From positions 8,982,501 to 9,046,500 of the forward strand of contig NZ_CP071091.1 of NCBI RefSeq assembly GCF_017301635.1: a stretch of 64,000 bases of DNA, given 5' to 3'. Made by a program: the position numbers and the translations under genes. Shown one piece after another: positions 1 to 8,345 of the stretch. How positions within the stretch are numbered: position 1 is the stretch's first letter; every line of letters begins with the position of its first letter. The notes beneath the pieces were generated by a model, which did not search any database, was not told where the DNA came from, and was given only the letters and a program-made list of their open reading frames with translations. This DNA is from Myxococcus landrumus (GTDB lineage Bacteria > Myxococcota > Myxococcia > Myxococcales > Myxococcaceae).

Positions 1-665
1 TCCTTGCGAGCCATGAACTCGGCCACCGTCATGCCGCTCTGGAGCACGCCGAACGCGTCTCCCAGCGACAGGCTCGGCGTCTGTCCCATCAGCTCGTAGA
101 CCTGGTCGAAGCGCTTGGCCTCCTCGGCGTGCAGCTTGCGCCAGATGCGGCACTTCATCTTGCCTTCCAGCTCACCCTTGGCGATGCGCGCGGGCACGTG
201 CTCGCGCTGCGCCAGCGCCAGGATTTGCTCGGGCGTGGGCGGAGGCCGCGGCGTCGAGGGACGGAAGCCCCCGGGCCTGCCTCCAAAGCCGCCCGGACGC
301 GGGCCGGAGGCGCCAGGTCCTCCAGGCGCGCGCGGCGAGGCGGGCCGCACGCCCGGCGTCACGGTGCGGGGCGCGGGAGCGGGCGCCGTGCCGACGGGAC
401 GAGGCGTGGGAGCAGGCGGAATGCCCGCCGGCGCCGAGGGAGCGGCGGGGCGGGGCGTGGGTGCCACCCCCGTGGGCCGAGGAGTCGGCGCCACCGGGGC
501 AGAGGCCGTACCGGCCGTGGTGGGCCGGGGCGTGGGGCGCGGCGTGGGCGCCGTGGGGGCGGGTTCCGAGGAGGAAGGAGTCTGCGCGGCGCTGCCGGGC
601 GTCGAGGCCGGCCGCCGGATGACTTCGACCGCGGGAACCGCCCGCCGTGTCTTCCGATCGTTCAC
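1..665 (-). CDS. Pro/Thr-rich hypothetical protein (partial, C-terminus outside window)
   Basis: The gene runs off the left edge, so only about 221 residues are visible. It starts at a GTG at 665. An in-frame TAA lies four codons upstream and no ATG is available nearby, so the GTG is the only plausible start. After a short basic N-terminus comes a low-complexity Pro/Thr/Ala/Arg segment built on repeated TPRPT-like units (about residues 25-135). A folded-looking segment follows that begins TPEQILALAQREHVPARIA and is rich in Lys/Glu. No catalytic motif is visible and I do not recognise a family. It follows the lipoprotein gene by 43 bases on the same strand and may be cotranscribed with it. Function unknown. 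Confidence 0.7.
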   Translation of the reverse strand, partial: MNDRKTRRAVPAVEVIRRPASTPGSAAQTPSSSEPAPTAPTPRPTPRPTTAGTASAPVAPTPRPTGVAPTPRPAAPSAPAGIPPAPTPRPVGTAPAPAPRTVTPGVRPASPRAPGGPGASGPRPGGFGGRPGGFRPSTPRPPPTPEQILALAQREHVPARIAKGELEGKMKCRIWRKLHAEEAKRFDQVYELMGQTPSLSLGDAFGVLQSGMTVAEFMARK

Positions 666-708
666 AGTCGTACGTTACCTGATGCGAGGAGTCCGGGCAT
701 GCCCGGCT

Positions 709-1125
709 TCACGGCTGAAGGGAGGCTGAGAGGTCCACTTTCCACCCTGACGGCTCCCGGACCATCCGGACCTCATGGGTGCTGCCTGACGAGCGCACGA
801 GCACGGTCGCCTCGTTGCCAGCCTCCCGGACCAATGAGACCTCCGTAACATCCGGAGGAGGTGGGACATTCGCGAAGAAGAGACCCAGGGGTTCGGGTTT
901 CACCGCGCCCCCCGACGCGTCACTCACCGCCTGGGCCCGCTTCGTCAGCGACTCTTGCGTGGGCTGGGACAAGGCACCCCAGGCCGCGCGCAGCTCGCCG
1001 CGCTTCACCAGGCGGTGGAAGGACGTATACGCATCTTGCGGTGTACCGAAGCGGGGCTGATTGCAGCCGCCCATGCCCACCAGGAGCAGGGCGAGCAACC
1101 AGGTCGTCGTCGCGGTCAAGCGCAT
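709..1125 (-). CDS. Small putative lipoprotein
   Basis: 138 residues from an ATG at 1125. The N-terminus has Arg2, a hydrophobic stretch and a lipobox-like end (LVGMGGC), so it is probably an exported lipoprotein. The mature part starts FGTPQDAYTSFHRLVKRGE and continues with helical segments and a C-terminal beta-rich part (VRMVREPSGWKVDL). This is the general layout of NTF2-like small lipoproteins, but that assignment is a guess from the pattern. It lies 55 bases downstream of the diguanylate cyclase gene on the same strand. No specific function can be given. Confidence 0.8.
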   Translation of the reverse strand: MRLTATTTWLLALLLVGMGGCNQPRFGTPQDAYTSFHRLVKRGELRAAWGALSQPTQESLTKRAQAVSDASGGAVKPEPLGLFFANVPPPPDVTEVSLVREAGNEATVLVRSSGSTHEVRMVREPSGWKVDLSASLQP

Positions 1126-1180
1126 GGGAACGGGGTTTAGGTCAAAGCGGCTCCGGGGGAAAGCCTCAGGTGCGTCCCAC

Positions 1181-2224
1181 TCACGGAACGTGTTGCCGAA
1201 CACGGTTCCGGCCCGCTCCCTTGGCCGCATAGAGCCCGGCATCCGCCGCGCGCAGGAGCGCTTCCGCGCTGTTCAGGTCCGCTGACGGCACCGTGGCCAC
1301 GCCCAGGGACGCCGTCAGCCTCACCTCCTGCCGTTTCCCCTCCACGCTCACGTGCTCCACCCCGAGCGCCGCGATGGCCTCCCTGACGCGCTCGCACACC
1401 TTGAGTGCGTCCGCGGGGCCCGTCTCCGGCAGGAGGGCGATGAACTCCTCCCCGCCGTAGCGTGCCAGCACGTCCACCTCGCGCAGCCGCGTGCGCGCCG
1501 TCTGGGCCACGGCCTTGAGCACCTGGTCTCCGAAGGGGTGCCCGAAGGTGTCGTTGATTCGCTTGAAGTGGTCGATGTCCAGCATCACCAGCGACAGGGG
1601 GGACTGGTAGCGCCGGGAGCGGGCGAACTCCTCGGTGAGCCGCTCCTCGAAGCATCGGCGGTTGAACAGACCCGTCAGCGCGTCGGTGCGGCTGAGCGCG
1701 AGCAGCTCCTCGCGGCGCCGCGCCAGCTCCTTGTTGGCCTTGTCCAGCTCCCGGTTCTTCTCCACCAGCGTGTCCTGCAGCACCTTCAGCCGCAGCATCG
1801 ACTTCACGCGGGCCGACAGCTCCAGCATGTCGAAGGGCTTCACCAGGTAGTCGTCCGCCCCCAGCTCCAGCCCCTCCACCTTGCCGGCCGCCTGACGCGC
1901 CGTCATGAGAATCACCGGGATGAAGCCGAACCCGTCCTCGCCCGAGTTGGCCTTGATGATGCGGCACACCTCCACGCCGCCCAGCCCCGGCATCTCCACA
2001 TCCATCAGGATGAGGTCCGGGCGGGACTCGCGGATGGCTGACAGCGCCTGCGGCCCGTCATGGGCCTCCCGGAAGTGGTAGCCCCGGGGCGCCAGGCCCT
2101 CCCGCACGTGCGCCACATGCGCCGGGTCGTCGTCGACGATGAGCACCGTCCGGCCGCTGAGCTCCCCGCCGGACCCCGGCCGGTGGGTGACCTCCTGCGT
2201 CCTCTTCCTGTCTCCCTCCGCCAT
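1181..2224 (-). CDS. Response regulator diguanylate cyclase (REC-GGDEF)
   Basis: 347 residues from the ATG at 2224; a codon 21 bases further upstream is less likely. An N-terminal receiver domain (about residues 25-140) has the acidic pair near Asp31-33, phospho-acceptor Asp75 in LILMDVEMP and Lys129 in LVKPF. A coiled linker (about 145-178) leads to a GGDEF domain with the active-site motif GGEEF at 257-261 and an RxxD product-inhibition site (R248-D251) five residues before it. It should therefore make cyclic di-GMP from two GTP when phosphorylated and be feedback-inhibited. This is PleD/WspR-like logic without the second receiver. No partner kinase is adjacent. c-di-GMP is known to affect T4P-dependent motility in M. 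xanthus; a link to the nearby pil genes is inference. Confidence 0.95.
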   Translation of the reverse strand: MAEGDRKRTQEVTHRPGSGGELSGRTVLIVDDDPAHVAHVREGLAPRGYHFREAHDGPQALSAIRESRPDLILMDVEMPGLGGVEVCRIIKANSGEDGFGFIPVILMTARQAAGKVEGLELGADDYLVKPFDMLELSARVKSMLRLKVLQDTLVEKNRELDKANKELARRREELLALSRTDALTGLFNRRCFEERLTEEFARSRRYQSPLSLVMLDIDHFKRINDTFGHPFGDQVLKAVAQTARTRLREVDVLARYGGEEFIALLPETGPADALKVCERVREAIAALGVEHVSVEGKRQEVRLTASLGVATVPSADLNSAEALLRAADAGLYAAKGAGRNRVRQHVP

Positions 2225-2281
2225 GCGGTTGCGCCCCCGGTACAATCATCCCGCGCTGCCAGAATGACCGTGATTCTCCCC

Positions 2282-2312
2282 TGCCCACCCGGGGAAGCCA
2301 AGGGGTTGGGCA
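2282..2312 (-). terminator. Weak hairpin between trmB and the diguanylate cyclase
   Basis: On the minus strand TGCCCAACCC and GGGTGGGCA can pair (nine pairs with one bulged A) around an 11-base loop, just after the trmB stop. There is no T-run after it, so it may be only a weak terminator or an RNA-stabilising hairpin. Confidence 0.35.
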
Positions 2313-2332
2313 AGTGTCTGTCTTCTGGACGC

Positions 2333-2953
2333 TCAGCGCGGCCGGATGAGCCGGGCCCGGTAGACGGGCTCCCCCGTCGTCAGGTAGCGCCGCTCCCGCG
2401 TGGACGGCACTTCCTCCGGGTCGTACGGGTGGAAGACACCGGAACCCAAGGGGTTGTGGAATCCGACGGATTCCAGGATGGAGAGCATGCTCTCGCCCCG
2501 GTCCTGGACGTCGGTGCGCATGTCGAAGAGGCCGCCCGGGGCGAGCTTGCCCAGCAGGAGCCTGGCGAAGGTGGGCTGGACGACGGCGCGCTTGGCGTGT
2601 GCGCGCTTCCACCACGGGTCGGGGAACTGGAGGTGGATGGCGGAGAGGGAGTCGTCCGCGAAGATGCGGGGGACGACGAAGCGGGCATCGGACTCGACGA
2701 CGCGCAGGTTGCGCAGGCCCGCCTTGGCGGCGCGGTCCAGGGTGTCCCGGGCGTACTTCTTGCGCCACTCAAAGGCGACGAAGCGCACGTGCGGGTTGCG
2801 GCGGCAGTACTCCAGGGCATGGCCACCGGCGCCGGAGCCGATTTCGAGCTCCAGCGGGCCGGAGAAGCCGAACTCGGCGTCCCAGTCCGGAGGTGTCGAC
2901 ATCTCGACGAGGTGGAGGCCAACGGGGTCTGGCAGCAGGCGAGGACGAGGCAT
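2333..2953 (-). CDS. trmB: tRNA (guanine-N7-)-methyltransferase
   Basis: 206 residues from the ATG at 2953. It has the SAM-binding motif EIGSGAGG (37-44), the family signature QFPDPWWK (about 109-116) and the C-terminal TRERRYLTTGEPVYR block that is typical of TrmB. TrmB makes m7G at position 46 of tRNAs in the cytoplasm. The length matches the family. It is divergent from ribF, with 69 bases between the two starts. The reading frame stays open far upstream into the ribF region, but that extension is only the antisense shadow of ribF. Confidence 0.95.
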   Translation of the reverse strand: MPRPRLLPDPVGLHLVEMSTPPDWDAEFGFSGPLELEIGSGAGGHALEYCRRNPHVRFVAFEWRKKYARDTLDRAAKAGLRNLRVVESDARFVVPRIFADDSLSAIHLQFPDPWWKRAHAKRAVVQPTFARLLLGKLAPGGLFDMRTDVQDRGESMLSILESVGFHNPLGSGVFHPYDPEEVPSTRERRYLTTGEPVYRARLIRPR

Positions 2954-3022
2954 GTGCGTAGGGGCGCTCCAACCACGGTCATGCGGGGTCTGGCCAGGGA
3001 AAAACACTGGTATAGGGGGGAC

Positions 3023-3952
3023 ATGAAGGTCTTCCACTCGGTGGCCGAGGCGGGCCGGGCGCTGATCGGCCGGGCGCTCGCTCTGGGCAACTTCGACGGC
3101 GTTCACGTGGGCCACCAGGCCCTCTTCGCGGAGGCACGCCGGCACGCGCCCCCCGCGGCGTTTACCTTCAACCCCCACCCGGGCAAGGTGCTCCAGCCGG
3201 ACCTGGCGCCCAAGCTCATCACCCTCCTGCCTCGGCGTCTGGAGCTGCTCGCCAGCCTGGGCCTGGAGGCCACGGTGGTGCAGTCGTTCTCGCGCGACTA
3301 CGCCCGGACGGTGCCCGCGGACTTCGAGGCCACGCTGTTCGACGCGCTGGGCGTCGCGCACGTGGTGGTGGGCAGCGACTTCACCTACGGCGCCGCGCGT
3401 GCCGGCACCGTGGACACGCTGCGCGAGGCGGCGGGCCGGCGGGGCGCCAAGGTCCATGTGGTCGCCCCCGTCACGGTGGATGGGGTGGTGGCCTCGTCCT
3501 CGAGGGTGCGCGAGTACATCCTGGAGGGGCGCGTGTCCGCCGCGTGCCGGCTGTTGGGCCGCCCCTTCGATTTGGACGGCATGGTGGTCGCGGGCGCGGG
3601 GCGGGGGAGGACCATCGGCTTTCCCACCGCGAACGTGGACACGCAGAACGAGCTGCGTCCCGCCCCGGGCGTGTACGCCATCCGCGTGCGCCTCGTGGGT
3701 GGCGAGTCCGTGGGGACCTGGTACGGCGGCGCCGCCAACATTGGCATCAAGCCCACCTTTGGTGGCACCGAGGTCACCATCGAGGCGCACCTGCTGGACT
3801 TCGCCGGTGACCTCTATGGCCGCGAGCTGCGCGTGGAGTTCCTGGAGCGGCTGCGTCCCGAGCAGCGCTTCGGCTCCGTGGCGGAGCTGACGGGGCAGAT
3901 CAAACGCGACGTGGAGGCGGCGCGCACGGTGATTGCGCGGACCGGGGCCTGA
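3023..3952 (+). CDS. ribF: Bifunctional riboflavin kinase / FMN adenylyltransferase
   Basis: 309 residues from the ATG at 3023, preceded by a G-run that can act as ribosome binding site. The N-terminal adenylyltransferase half has the nucleotidyl-transferase motif GNFDGVHVGH (22-31) and FNPHPGKVL. The C-terminal kinase half has RTIGFPTAN and NIGIKPTFGG. It converts riboflavin to FMN and then FAD. The length is normal for RibF. An open frame extends upstream to 2060 but lies antisense to trmB and is rejected. Confidence 0.96.
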   Translation: MKVFHSVAEAGRALIGRALALGNFDGVHVGHQALFAEARRHAPPAAFTFNPHPGKVLQPDLAPKLITLLPRRLELLASLGLEATVVQSFSRDYARTVPADFEATLFDALGVAHVVVGSDFTYGAARAGTVDTLREAAGRRGAKVHVVAPVTVDGVVASSSRVREYILEGRVSAACRLLGRPFDLDGMVVAGAGRGRTIGFPTANVDTQNELRPAPGVYAIRVRLVGGESVGTWYGGAANIGIKPTFGGTEVTIEAHLLDFAGDLYGRELRVEFLERLRPEQRFGSVAELTGQIKRDVEAARTVIARTGA

Positions 3953-4015
3953 CCGCGCACATATTTCCCGTGATTGTTCAATGGGTTGGAGGCGCGGGGC
4001 ACCCACGAGGGCGCC

Positions 4016-4044
4016 TTGACGGATGTGCGCGGCTCCCCTCTAAT
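4016..4044 (+). promoter_or_regulatory. Candidate sigma-70 promoter of pilB
   Basis: TTGACG (4016-4021) and TCTAAT (4039-4044) are separated by 17 bases. The hexamers match the housekeeping consensus at five of six positions each. They lie about 120 bases before the pilB ATG in a 214-base gap that has no gene. Confidence 0.6.
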
Positions 4045-4166
4045 CCACTGTCAGGAACCGTGCCAAAGGTGCTGTGGGGCCCCGAGGCATCGCCCCTGGC
4101 TCCCCGAGAGCGAGGCGGGCCCCCGCCCGTCCCATCCTTCGTTGCCACAAGGAAGAGGCTTCACGA

Positions 4167-5867
4167 ATGTCCGGTCGATTGGGTGAACTGCTGGTCCGCG
4201 AGAACCTCATCTCCGTCCAGCAACTGCGCAAGGCCCAGGAAGAGCAGCAGAAGAGCGGCACGCGCATCGGCACCGCGCTCATCAAGACGGGCGCCATCGA
4301 GGAGTCGAAGCTCACCGACTTCCTCTCCAAGCAGTACGGCGTGCCGGCCATCAACCTCAAAGACTTCGACATCGACCCGGACATCATCAAGCTCGTGCCC
4401 AAGGAAGTGGCCGAGAAGCACCTGGTGATTCCCGTCAACCGCGCGGGCCCGTCGCTGATTGTCGCGATGTGCGACCCGTCCAACATCTTCGCGGTGGACG
4501 ACCTGAAGTTCCTCACCGGCTACAACATCGAGACGGTGGTGGCGTCGGAGGTCTCCATCCGCGAGGCCATCGAGCGGTACTACGCGGAGAAGGGCCCCTC
4601 GATGGAGGACATCGTCGGCGACGTGGCCGACGACATCGAGCTGGCGAAGGAGGAGACGGAGAACATCGATGAGATGGCCAAGGCCGCGGACGACGCGCCC
4701 GTGGTCAAGCTCGTGAATCTCATCCTCATGGACGCCATCAAGAAGCGCGCGTCCGACATCCACATCGAGCCGTACGAGCGCGACTTCCGCGTCCGCTTCC
4801 GCATCGACGGCGTGATGTACGAGGTGATGCGTCCGCCCATGAAGCTTCGCAACGCGATTACGTCGCGTTTGAAGATCATGGCCTCGCTCGACATCTCCGA
4901 GCGCCGCCTGCCGCAGGACGGCCGCATCAAGATCAAGATTGGCGGCGGCAAGGAGATGGACTTCCGCGTGAGCGTGTGTCCCACGCTCTTCGGCGAGAAG
5001 GTCGTCATGCGGTTGCTCGACAAGAGCAACCTCCAGCTCGACATGACGAAGCTGGGCTTCGACCCGGAGCCCCTGGCCTGGTTCAAGGAGGCCATCGACC
5101 GGCCGTACGGCATGGTGCTGGTGACGGGCCCCACGGGCTCCGGCAAGACGACGACGCTGTACTCGGCGCTCTCCAGCCTCAACGACGTGGGCACCAACAT
5201 CTGCACCGCCGAGGACCCGGTCGAATTCAACTTCGCCGGCATCAACCAGGTGCAGATGCATGACGACATCGGCCTGAACTTCGCCGCCGCCCTGCGCAGC
5301 TTCCTGCGCCAGGACCCGGACATCATCATGATTGGTGAGATCCGCGACTTCGAGACGGCGGAAATCGGCGTGAAGGCCGCGCTCACCGGCCACCTGGTGC
5401 TCTCCACGCTGCACACCAACGACGCCCCGGGCACGGTGAGCCGTCTGCTCAACATGGGCATCGAGCCGTTCCTCGTGACGGCCTCGCTCAACCTCATCCT
5501 CGCCCAGCGTCTGGCGCGCCGGCTGTGCCCCGCGTGCAAGAAGCCCGCGGAGCACGTGGACGAGCAGGCCCTCATCGACGCCGGCGTGCCTCCGGACAAG
5601 ATTGGCACCTTCACGCTGTACGAGAAGGTTGGCTGCCGCGACTGCAACGACCGCGGCTACCGGGGCCGCGTGGCCATCTACGAGGTCATGCCCTTCTGGG
5701 ATGGCCTCAAGGAGCTGGTCATCAACGGCGCGTCCGCCGCCGAGCTCAAGCAGGAGGCCATCCGCCTGGGCATGAGCAGCCTGCGCATGAGCGGTCTCAA
5801 GAAGGTGATGGACGGCGCCACCACCCTGGAAGAGGTGGTCGGCAACACCGCCCCGGACCGCTTCTAG
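4167..5867 (+). CDS. pilB: Type IV pilus extension ATPase PilB
   Basis: 566 residues from the ATG at 4167 with GGAAGAGG upstream. The N-terminal MshEN/GspE_N-type domain (about 1-150, starting SGRLGELLVREN) may bind c-di-GMP, as shown for related ATPases. The GspE ATPase core has Walker A GPTGSGKT (321-328), an Asp box (TAEDPVEF), Walker B (IIMIGEIRD) and a zinc-binding tetracysteine (C454, C457, C490, C493). PilB powers pilus extension at the inner-membrane base, working on the platform PilC. It opens the pilB-T-C-S-R run and has its own candidate promoter. An upstream in-frame extension to 4074 lacks a ribosome binding site. Confidence 0.98.
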   Translation: MSGRLGELLVRENLISVQQLRKAQEEQQKSGTRIGTALIKTGAIEESKLTDFLSKQYGVPAINLKDFDIDPDIIKLVPKEVAEKHLVIPVNRAGPSLIVAMCDPSNIFAVDDLKFLTGYNIETVVASEVSIREAIERYYAEKGPSMEDIVGDVADDIELAKEETENIDEMAKAADDAPVVKLVNLILMDAIKKRASDIHIEPYERDFRVRFRIDGVMYEVMRPPMKLRNAITSRLKIMASLDISERRLPQDGRIKIKIGGGKEMDFRVSVCPTLFGEKVVMRLLDKSNLQLDMTKLGFDPEPLAWFKEAIDRPYGMVLVTGPTGSGKTTTLYSALSSLNDVGTNICTAEDPVEFNFAGINQVQMHDDIGLNFAAALRSFLRQDPDIIMIGEIRDFETAEIGVKAALTGHLVLSTLHTNDAPGTVSRLLNMGIEPFLVTASLNLILAQRLARRLCPACKKPAEHVDEQALIDAGVPPDKIGTFTLYEKVGCRDCNDRGYRGRVAIYEVMPFWDGLKELVINGASAAELKQEAIRLGMSSLRMSGLKKVMDGATTLEEVVGNTAPDRF

Positions 5868-5905
5868 TCACCCTTTCCACCGTCTGACCGAAGGACTCCC
5901 CCACC

Positions 5906-7018
5906 GTGGCCAACCTGCACCAGCTCCTCAAGGCGATGGTCGAGAAGGGCGCTTCCGACCTCCACGTCACCACCGGCTCTCCGCCCCAGCTGCGCGTGGA
6001 CGGCGAGCTCGTCCCCTTGAAGACGGCGCCGCTGACGCCCGTTGAGACCAAGCAGCTCTGCTACTCCATCCTCACGGACGCCCAGAAGCACAAGTTCGAG
6101 GAGGACAACGAGCTGGACCTGTCCTTCGGCGTGAAGGGCCTGTCGCGCTTCCGCGCCAACATCTTCATGCAGCGTGGCGCGGTGGCCGGGGCCTTCCGCA
6201 CCATTCCCTTCAAGATCCTGACCTTCCAGGAGCTGGGCCTGCCGCCCGTGGTCGCCGAGCTGGTGAAGAAGCCGCGCGGCCTCATCCTGGTGACGGGCCC
6301 CACGGGCTCGGGCAAGTCCACCACGCTGGCCTCGATGATCGACAAGATCAACACCGAGCGTCATGAGCACATCATGACCATCGAGGACCCCATCGAGTAC
6401 CTGCACCCACACAAGAACTGCCTGGTGAACCAGCGCGAGGTGGGAGCGGACACTCGAAACTTCAAGACGGCCCTCAAGTACATCCTCCGCCAGGACCCGG
6501 ACGTGGTGCTGGTCGGTGAGCTCCGAGACCTGGAGACCATCGAAGCGGCGCTCACCATCGCGGAGACGGGCCATATCTGCTACGCGACCCTGCACACCAA
6601 CAGCGCGGTGCAGACCATCAACCGCGTGCTGGACGTGTTCCCGCCGTACCAGCAGCCCCAGGTGCGCGCCCAGCTCTCCTTCGTGCTGGAGGGCGTGATG
6701 AGCCAGTCGCTGGTGGCCAAGGCGGGCGCTCCGGGCCGCGTGCTGGCCCTGGAGGTCATGGTGCCCAACCCCGCCATCCGGAACCTCATCCGCGAGGACA
6801 AGGTCCACCAGATCTACTCCTCCATGCAGGTGGGTCAGGCGAAGTTCGGCATGCAGACGTTCAACCAGGCGCTGGCCGCGCTGCTCCTGCGGCGGGTCAT
6901 CTCCCAGGACGAGGCCTTCGGACGCTCCAGCGACCCGGACGAGCTGCGCAACATCCTGGCGACTGGAGGTGGAATGCCGGTCGGACAGAGGGCTCCGGGC
7001 GGGCCGGCGGGTCGTTAG
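5906..7018 (+). CDS. pilT: Type IV pilus retraction ATPase PilT
   Basis: 370 residues from a GTG start at 5906, 38 bases after pilB. A PAS-like N-terminal domain precedes the RecA-like core with Walker A GPTGSGKST (131-139), Asp box TIEDPIEYLH (158-167), Walker B (DVVLVGELRD, about 199-208), and the PilT hallmark AIRNLIRE (290-297) needed for retraction. It is a cytoplasmic hexamer that drives pilus disassembly and so twitching or social motility. The Gly-rich C-terminal tail (GGGMPVGQRAPGGPAGR) is a short poorly conserved extension. Confidence 0.98.
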   Translation: MANLHQLLKAMVEKGASDLHVTTGSPPQLRVDGELVPLKTAPLTPVETKQLCYSILTDAQKHKFEEDNELDLSFGVKGLSRFRANIFMQRGAVAGAFRTIPFKILTFQELGLPPVVAELVKKPRGLILVTGPTGSGKSTTLASMIDKINTERHEHIMTIEDPIEYLHPHKNCLVNQREVGADTRNFKTALKYILRQDPDVVLVGELRDLETIEAALTIAETGHICYATLHTNSAVQTINRVLDVFPPYQQPQVRAQLSFVLEGVMSQSLVAKAGAPGRVLALEVMVPNPAIRNLIREDKVHQIYSSMQVGQAKFGMQTFNQALAALLLRRVISQDEAFGRSSDPDELRNILATGGGMPVGQRAPGGPAGR

Positions 7019-7075
7019 TTCCTGGTTTTGAGATTCAGCGGTTAGACTCGCGCGGCGTCCGCGGAGGTCGAGCTC

Positions 7076-8329
7076 ATGGCAGCACCAGCAGTCCAAAAGG
7101 CAACAGCTTCCAAGAAGAACACGTCCCAGTTCCTCTGGGAGGCGAAGACCAAGGCCGGTGAGACGAAGAAGGGCGAGATGGAGGCCTCCGACCTGGAGGC
7201 CGTCAACGCCCGTCTCAAGTCCTTGGGGCTCAACCCCGTCAAGGTCCGCAAGAAGAGCGCGCTGGATGGCGAAATCACCCTGCCCGGCATGGGCGGGGTG
7301 ACGGGCAAGGACATCCTCGTCTTCACCCGTCAGTTCGCGACGATGATCGACGCCGGCCTTCCGCTGGTGCAGTGCCTCGACATCCTCGCCAGCCAGATGG
7401 ACAATCCCGCCTTCAAGAAGGTGGTGATGGCCATCAAGGGCCGGGTGGAGCAGGGCAGCACCTTCGCGGATGCGCTGAAGGAGCACCCCAAGGTCTTCGA
7501 CGAGCTCTACACCCAGCTGTGCGCGGCCGGCGAGGTGGGCGGTATCCTCGACACCATCCTCAACCGTCTGGCGGCCTACCGGGAGAAGGCGGAGAAGCTC
7601 AAGCGCAAGGTGAAGGGCGCGATGACCTATCCGGCCATCGTCATCCTGGTCGCCATCGGCGTGACGGCGCTCCTGCTCTTGAAGGTGACGCCCGTGTTCG
7701 CGGCGATGTTCGCGGACTTCGGCTCGGCGCTGCCGGCCCCCACCCAGTTCGTGGTGGACCTGTCGCAGTGGGCGCAGGACTACTGGCTGTACGTCTTCGG
7801 CTCTGTCGCCGCCATCGTCATCTCCTTCTCCTGGAGCTACAAGCAGCCCAAGGGCCGCAAGTTCTGGGACAAGGTGTTCCTCAAGGCGCCGCTGTTCGGA
7901 CCGGTGCTGCGCAAGGTCGCGGTGGCGCGCTTCACGCGCACGCTGGGCACAATGATTTCCTCTGGCGTGCCCATCCTCGACGCGCTGGAAGTGACGGCGA
8001 AGACGGCCGGTAACCGCACGGTGGAAGAGGCCATCTACTACGTGCGCGGCAAGATTTCCGAAGGCAAGAACATCGCCGGTCCGCTGCAGGAGACCAAGGT
8101 GTTCCCGTCCATGGTGGTGCAGATGATTGGTGTCGGCGAGGCCACGGGCGCCATGGACACCATGCTCAACAAGATCGCCGACTTCTACGACGACGAGGTG
8201 GACACCGCCGTCAGCGCGTTGACGGCGATGATCGAGCCTCTGTTGATGGTGTTCCTCGGTGGCGTGGTCGGTGGCTTCCTCATCGCCATGTACCTGCCCA
8301 TCTTCTCCATTGCCGGCGCGATCAAGTAG
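7076..8329 (+). CDS. pilC: Type IV pilus inner-membrane platform protein PilC
   Basis: 417 residues from the ATG at 7076 with GGAGG eight bases upstream. It has two T2SSF (GspF) domains, about residues 80-205 and 285-405, each followed by membrane segments; the last is near the C-terminus (FLGGVVGGFLIAMYLPIFS). PilC is the integral membrane platform on which PilB and PilT act. The 57-base gap after pilT contains TAGACT, which might be a -10 element, but no convincing -35 goes with it. Confidence 0.97.
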   Translation: MAAPAVQKATASKKNTSQFLWEAKTKAGETKKGEMEASDLEAVNARLKSLGLNPVKVRKKSALDGEITLPGMGGVTGKDILVFTRQFATMIDAGLPLVQCLDILASQMDNPAFKKVVMAIKGRVEQGSTFADALKEHPKVFDELYTQLCAAGEVGGILDTILNRLAAYREKAEKLKRKVKGAMTYPAIVILVAIGVTALLLLKVTPVFAAMFADFGSALPAPTQFVVDLSQWAQDYWLYVFGSVAAIVISFSWSYKQPKGRKFWDKVFLKAPLFGPVLRKVAVARFTRTLGTMISSGVPILDALEVTAKTAGNRTVEEAIYYVRGKISEGKNIAGPLQETKVFPSMVVQMIGVGEATGAMDTMLNKIADFYDDEVDTAVSALTAMIEPLLMVFLGGVVGGFLIAMYLPIFSIAGAIK

Positions 8330-8345
8330 CTCCGCGGTCTCCCAT

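Noticed and set aside
115..848. Plus-strand open frames at the left edge
   Set aside because: Gly/Ala/Arg-rich translations antisense to the Pro/Thr-rich gene, whose C-terminal part looks like real protein sequence.
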